Assembly (NCBI GenBank): GCA_041987425.1
Contig: JBHIWP010000003.1
Location: 16,649-80,648 of the forward strand
Source of the DNA: Leptofilum sp041987425
Lineage (GTDB): Bacteria > Chloroflexota > Anaerolineae > Promineifilales > Promineifilaceae
DNA length: 64,000 bases
Direction: 5' to 3'
Numbering within the stretch: the first letter of the stretch is position 1; each line of letters opens with the position of its first letter. Shown one piece after another: positions 61,466 to 64,000 of this stretch. Below the pieces are notes generated by a model, which saw nothing but the letters and a program-made list of their open reading frames with translations, had not been told where the DNA came from and made no database searches. Both the position numbers and the translations under genes were made by a program.

Positions 61466-62832
61466 CAATCTCCCGATTTGACGCCATTATTTGGTCTATT
61501 ACTGCGCTACTAGCCGGTTTAACCGTGCTGGTTATTCAATTAGGCAACCAGGTAGGGTTGGATGTGCTCCAAATAACGCCAGGACTCGACGCAGCTACCG
61601 TCTCCACAAAAATAAATATCCAGGTCACATTTGCCGACGATCTGGCCTTAATCCCGAATCCAGCTATTACTTTCTCTCCACCTGTGTCTGGAACAACCTC
61701 AATAGAGGGTAATACGCTTACATTCCAGCCCATCACGCCATTGCAACCCAATGCAGATTATCAGGTGACTCTGAGTGAAGGGATAGCTGCGGAAAACGGC
61801 CGTCGTCTCAAAGAAAACATTACCTGGCAGTTCCGCACCACCCATCCACAAATCCTATTCATCAAGCCAGATGAAGCTGGCCCCGAACAGATATATGTGG
61901 CCGATCCTTCTACCACCATAGATCCAAGACAGCTGACTCAATCTTCATCTCCCATAACAGCTTTTTCCGTTTCCCCAGATAGCTCCCGAATTGCCTATTC
62001 GTCAACAACATATGAATTTGGTCAGGCGGGTGCGTCAGATATCTGGTTGATGAATAGTGATGGTTCAGACGCACAGGTGCTGTTGGCCTGCAGTGATGCC
62101 GTATGTAGTAACCCAGAATGGCTGCCGGATGGTGGTCGCCTAATTTATGAGCGACGACAGATTCCTGTGCCTGGGGCAGCCCCTGGCAATCCGCGTTTAT
62201 ATTGGCTGGATGTGTTGACAGGAGAAACGGCACCTGTTTTTGCAGATAGTCAATTGCTAGGTTTGTTTCCCGCCGTTTCTCCAGATGGCGAATGGCTTAG
62301 TTTTGTCTCACCTCTAGATCAAGGTATCCAGCTTTACAACTTTGACGACGGCACCTCAATTCTTATCCCGAACCGGATGGGTACGGCCGTAAACTGGAGT
62401 CCGGACAGCCAAACCGTAGCTATGGCCGATATTATCGCTCAAGAACAGGACTGGGGTATCAACCTCTTGCTCTTCAATGTGGCCACAGAAGAGTCTGTAA
62501 CCCTTAGCGAAGGTGTGCAAACGGACGATAGTGGACCTGTCTGGTCACCCGATGGTCAACACATTGTCTTTGGTCGAAAAATGGCCAGAGCAGCAGGGGG
62601 ACGCCAGATCTGGCTCATGAGTCCTCACGGTTCTTACCAACACTCATTAACAAGCAACGCAAATATTCATCATAGCGATTTTGCCTGGTCCCCCGATGGC
62701 CAATCAGTTATTTACCAGCGCTACAATCTGGAAGAACTCTATGCCCAACCTGGTGTCTGGATCATTCACATCCAATCAGGGCAAACAGTAGAAATTGCCA
62801 CTCCCGCGACCCAACCAGCCTGGTTACCATAG
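61462..62832 (+). CDS. Membrane-anchored Ig-like plus TolB-type beta-propeller protein
   Basis: 456 residues. N-terminal membrane anchor (about 7-27), a bacterial Ig-like domain (about 38-128, with LQPNADYQVTLSEGIAAENG), then PD40/WD40-like propeller blades: SVSPDSSRIAYSS, PEWLPDGGRLIYE, AVSPDGEWLSFVS, NWSPDSQTVAMAD, VWSPDGQHIVFGR and AWSPDGQSVIYQR. Translationally coupled to the TIGR03943 gene, so it is a real part of the zinc locus although propellers are not usual there. May act as a scaffold for the transport proteins. Confidence 0.85.
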   Translation: MTISRFDAIIWSITALLAGLTVLVIQLGNQVGLDVLQITPGLDAATVSTKINIQVTFADDLALIPNPAITFSPPVSGTTSIEGNTLTFQPITPLQPNADYQVTLSEGIAAENGRRLKENITWQFRTTHPQILFIKPDEAGPEQIYVADPSTTIDPRQLTQSSSPITAFSVSPDSSRIAYSSTTYEFGQAGASDIWLMNSDGSDAQVLLACSDAVCSNPEWLPDGGRLIYERRQIPVPGAAPGNPRLYWLDVLTGETAPVFADSQLLGLFPAVSPDGEWLSFVSPLDQGIQLYNFDDGTSILIPNRMGTAVNWSPDSQTVAMADIIAQEQDWGINLLLFNVATEESVTLSEGVQTDDSGPVWSPDGQHIVFGRKMARAAGGRQIWLMSPHGSYQHSLTSNANIHHSDFAWSPDGQSVIYQRYNLEELYAQPGVWIIHIQSGQTVEIATPATQPAWLP

Positions 62833-62882
62833 CCCCTCGTGCGTAACCCCCGAATATGCAAGCAACACAATACGCTAATAGC

Positions 62883-62940
62883 TTGACCAATAAAATCGCG
62901 TCGATATACTTGATACAAAATATCTATGATACAAAATATC
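62883..62940 (+). promoter_or_regulatory. Promoter with tandem palindromic operators before znuA-like gene
   Basis: TTGACC (62883-62888), 16-bp spacer, TATACT (62905-62910). Then GATACAAAATATC occurs twice (62912-62924 and 62928-62940, period 16), each an inverted repeat GATA...TATC. They cover the expected transcription start, as repressor sites do. Confidence 0.75.
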
Positions 62941-62958
62941 AATAAGGGGCTGTATAAA

Positions 62959-64000
62959 ATGAAAAGAATAAAAAACGAGAGGAAACGGTTCATGCAAATA
63001 GTGGCTCTCATTGCACTGGCACTGATACTTTGTAGTTGCGCTGCAGGGTCAAACGAGCCAGAGCCTGCTTCTTTAGAAACCACGGCAGCTGGGGACGGAC
63101 ATGAGGAAGACGAGCATAATGATGAACATGAGGATGAGCATGAACATGAAGCAGAAGGAGAAATGCTTACGTTGCCAGAACTGAACGCCGCCGAACTGAA
63201 TGGTGAGCCACTGCGTGTGGTCGCTACCACCAGCATCATCGGTGACGTGGTGGCACAGGTGGGCGGCGATGAGATTGATCTGACTGTGCTAATAGGGCCT
63301 GGCCAAGACTCCCACAGTTACGAACCGACCGCGCAGGAGCTAACGGCCGTTGCCAACGCCCACGTCATCTTTATTAACGGCTGGAACCTGGAGGAAGGAT
63401 TGGTTGATGATCTGGAAAGCATCGGCGAAGACGTCCCTGTTGTCCCAATCTCGGCCAATATTGAGCCGCTTACCGTTGGTGAGGAAGCTCACGATGAGGA
63501 AGGGGAAGAGCACGAAGAAGAACATGAAGACGGAGACGAGCATGAACATAGTGGCGCAGATCCCCACGTGTGGTTCGATATACACAACGTTGAGCAGTGG
63601 GTAGAGAATGTTGAGCACGCTTTAAGCGAACTCGACCCGGCCAACGCGGATACTTATCAAGCCAATGCCGCCGCCTATGCCGCATCACTGACGGATTTGG
63701 AAGCCTATGCCGAGGCGCAACTCGCCAGCATCCCACAAGAAAACCGTTTTCTGGTAACGAATCATGATGCGTTTGGTTACTTTGCCGAGGCGTACGGTTT
63801 TACGGTATTGGGCGCTGTCATCCCCGGTTTGAGCACACTGGCTGAACCATCGGCCAGCGATCTGGTCGATTTGATCGTGGAAATGGAAGAACACAACGTC
63901 TGCACCATCTTTACCGAAACGACGGTGAATGACGAGCTGGCACAAACGGTCGGCGCAGAGTTAGAAGGTTGTGAAACAGTGCAGATTCTAAAACTATACA
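62959..64000 (+). CDS. znuA: ZnuA-like zinc-binding lipoprotein, C-terminus cut by window edge
   Basis: 347 codons visible; no stop before the edge. ATG at 62959 gives a Lys/Arg n-region before the lipobox LCSCA; ATG at 62992 is an alternative with a better Shine-Dalgarno. An acidic/His linker (about 50-72) precedes the fold. Ligands: His in GQDSHSYEPTAQE, His in ADPHVWFDIHN, His in VTNHDAFGYF. A His/Glu/Asp-rich loop (HEEEHEDGDEHEHSG) precedes the second ligand, the feature of zinc-specific binders. Transporter ATPase and permease would lie beyond the edge. Confidence 0.92.
   Translation, partial: MKRIKNERKRFMQIVALIALALILCSCAAGSNEPEPASLETTAAGDGHEEDEHNDEHEDEHEHEAEGEMLTLPELNAAELNGEPLRVVATTSIIGDVVAQVGGDEIDLTVLIGPGQDSHSYEPTAQELTAVANAHVIFINGWNLEEGLVDDLESIGEDVPVVPISANIEPLTVGEEAHDEEGEEHEEEHEDGDEHEHSGADPHVWFDIHNVEQWVENVEHALSELDPANADTYQANAAAYAASLTDLEAYAEAQLASIPQENRFLVTNHDAFGYFAEAYGFTVLGAVIPGLSTLAEPSASDLVDLIVEMEEHNVCTIFTETTVNDELAQTVGAELEGCETVQILKLY

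Overview
The window reads as chromosomal DNA from a free-living, metabolically versatile bacterium with mid-50s GC by eye. The gene mix suggests a Chloroflexota (Anaerolineae/Ardenticatenia-like) member: LysM lipoproteins with Thr/Pro-rich linkers, a MalT-like LuxR regulator, large GAF sensor kinases, a Rab-like small GTPase, and a subtilase ending in a 'LYLPF' tail. This assignment is inference; no rRNA or universal marker is present. A palindromic octamer, ACGGCCGT, occurs about 80 times by eye count (roughly one per 0.75 kb) in genes and spacers on both strands, like the HIP1 element of cyanobacteria. A second genome-wide signature is a set of short intergenic low-complexity blocks whose first half is echoed as reverse complement in the second half.

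Layout. 1-5.5 kb: an ECF sigma factor (cut by the edge), a LysM lipoprotein, an acyltransferase, an unknown protein, then a minus-strand group of a sulfite-oxidase-like molybdoenzyme, a pentaheme cytochrome c, and a thioredoxin-like lipoprotein in which an in-frame TGA occupies the first Cys of the WCxxC motif, a probable selenocysteine protein usually called as a broken ORF. 5.7-19 kb: a two-component system behind a Pho-box-like repeat, a Crp/Fnr regulator, small soluble proteins, a three-gene operon with a deoxynucleoside kinase-MazG fusion, a secreted subtilase, NadE and SppA. 19.1-19.6 kb: two tRNA-Ser and one tRNA-Arg between a strong promoter and a terminator. 19.6-26 kb: Kelch lipoprotein, oligoendopeptidase F, a GAF sensor kinase and a second LysM lipoprotein.

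Metal homeostasis dominates 26-39 kb and 59-64 kb. The first block holds a Zrg-like zinc uptake locus (His-rich small membrane protein, ZrgA-like lipoprotein, ABC ATPase, FtsX-like permease, DUF3299 lipoprotein), a DUF305 protein, a ZntA-type P-ATPase with its MerR regulator and a textbook MerR operator, and a Tro/Znu-type ABC importer whose two permeases carry winged-helix tails. The second block, at the right edge, starts with a paralogue of the His-rich protein behind a nearly copied promoter region, followed by a UPF0718 permease, a TIGR03943 protein, a beta-propeller protein and a His-rich ZnuA-like lipoprotein. Uptake (Zrg, ZnuA, Tro) and efflux (ZntA) therefore appear to be set by separate metal-responsive controls.

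39-46.6 kb carries a DEAD-box helicase, a DUF4202 protein, a MalT-like regulator with a methyltransferase, and a Rab-like GTPase paired with a probable roadblock-fold partner. 46.9-54.5 kb is a minus-strand catabolic operon: YgeY-type hydrolase, YgeW-type carbamoyltransferase, a fold-type II PLP enzyme, a fused selenium-dependent-type xanthine dehydrogenase and a flavin/F420 oxidoreductase. It resembles the anaerobic urate/purine degradation clusters and faces a GntR/UTRA regulator across a 30-bp perfect palindrome. A ROK protein, an MFS transporter and a sugar acetyltransferase follow (55.8-58.8 kb). The selenium-type operon and the candidate selenoprotein point independently to selenium use, though no sel genes lie in the window.
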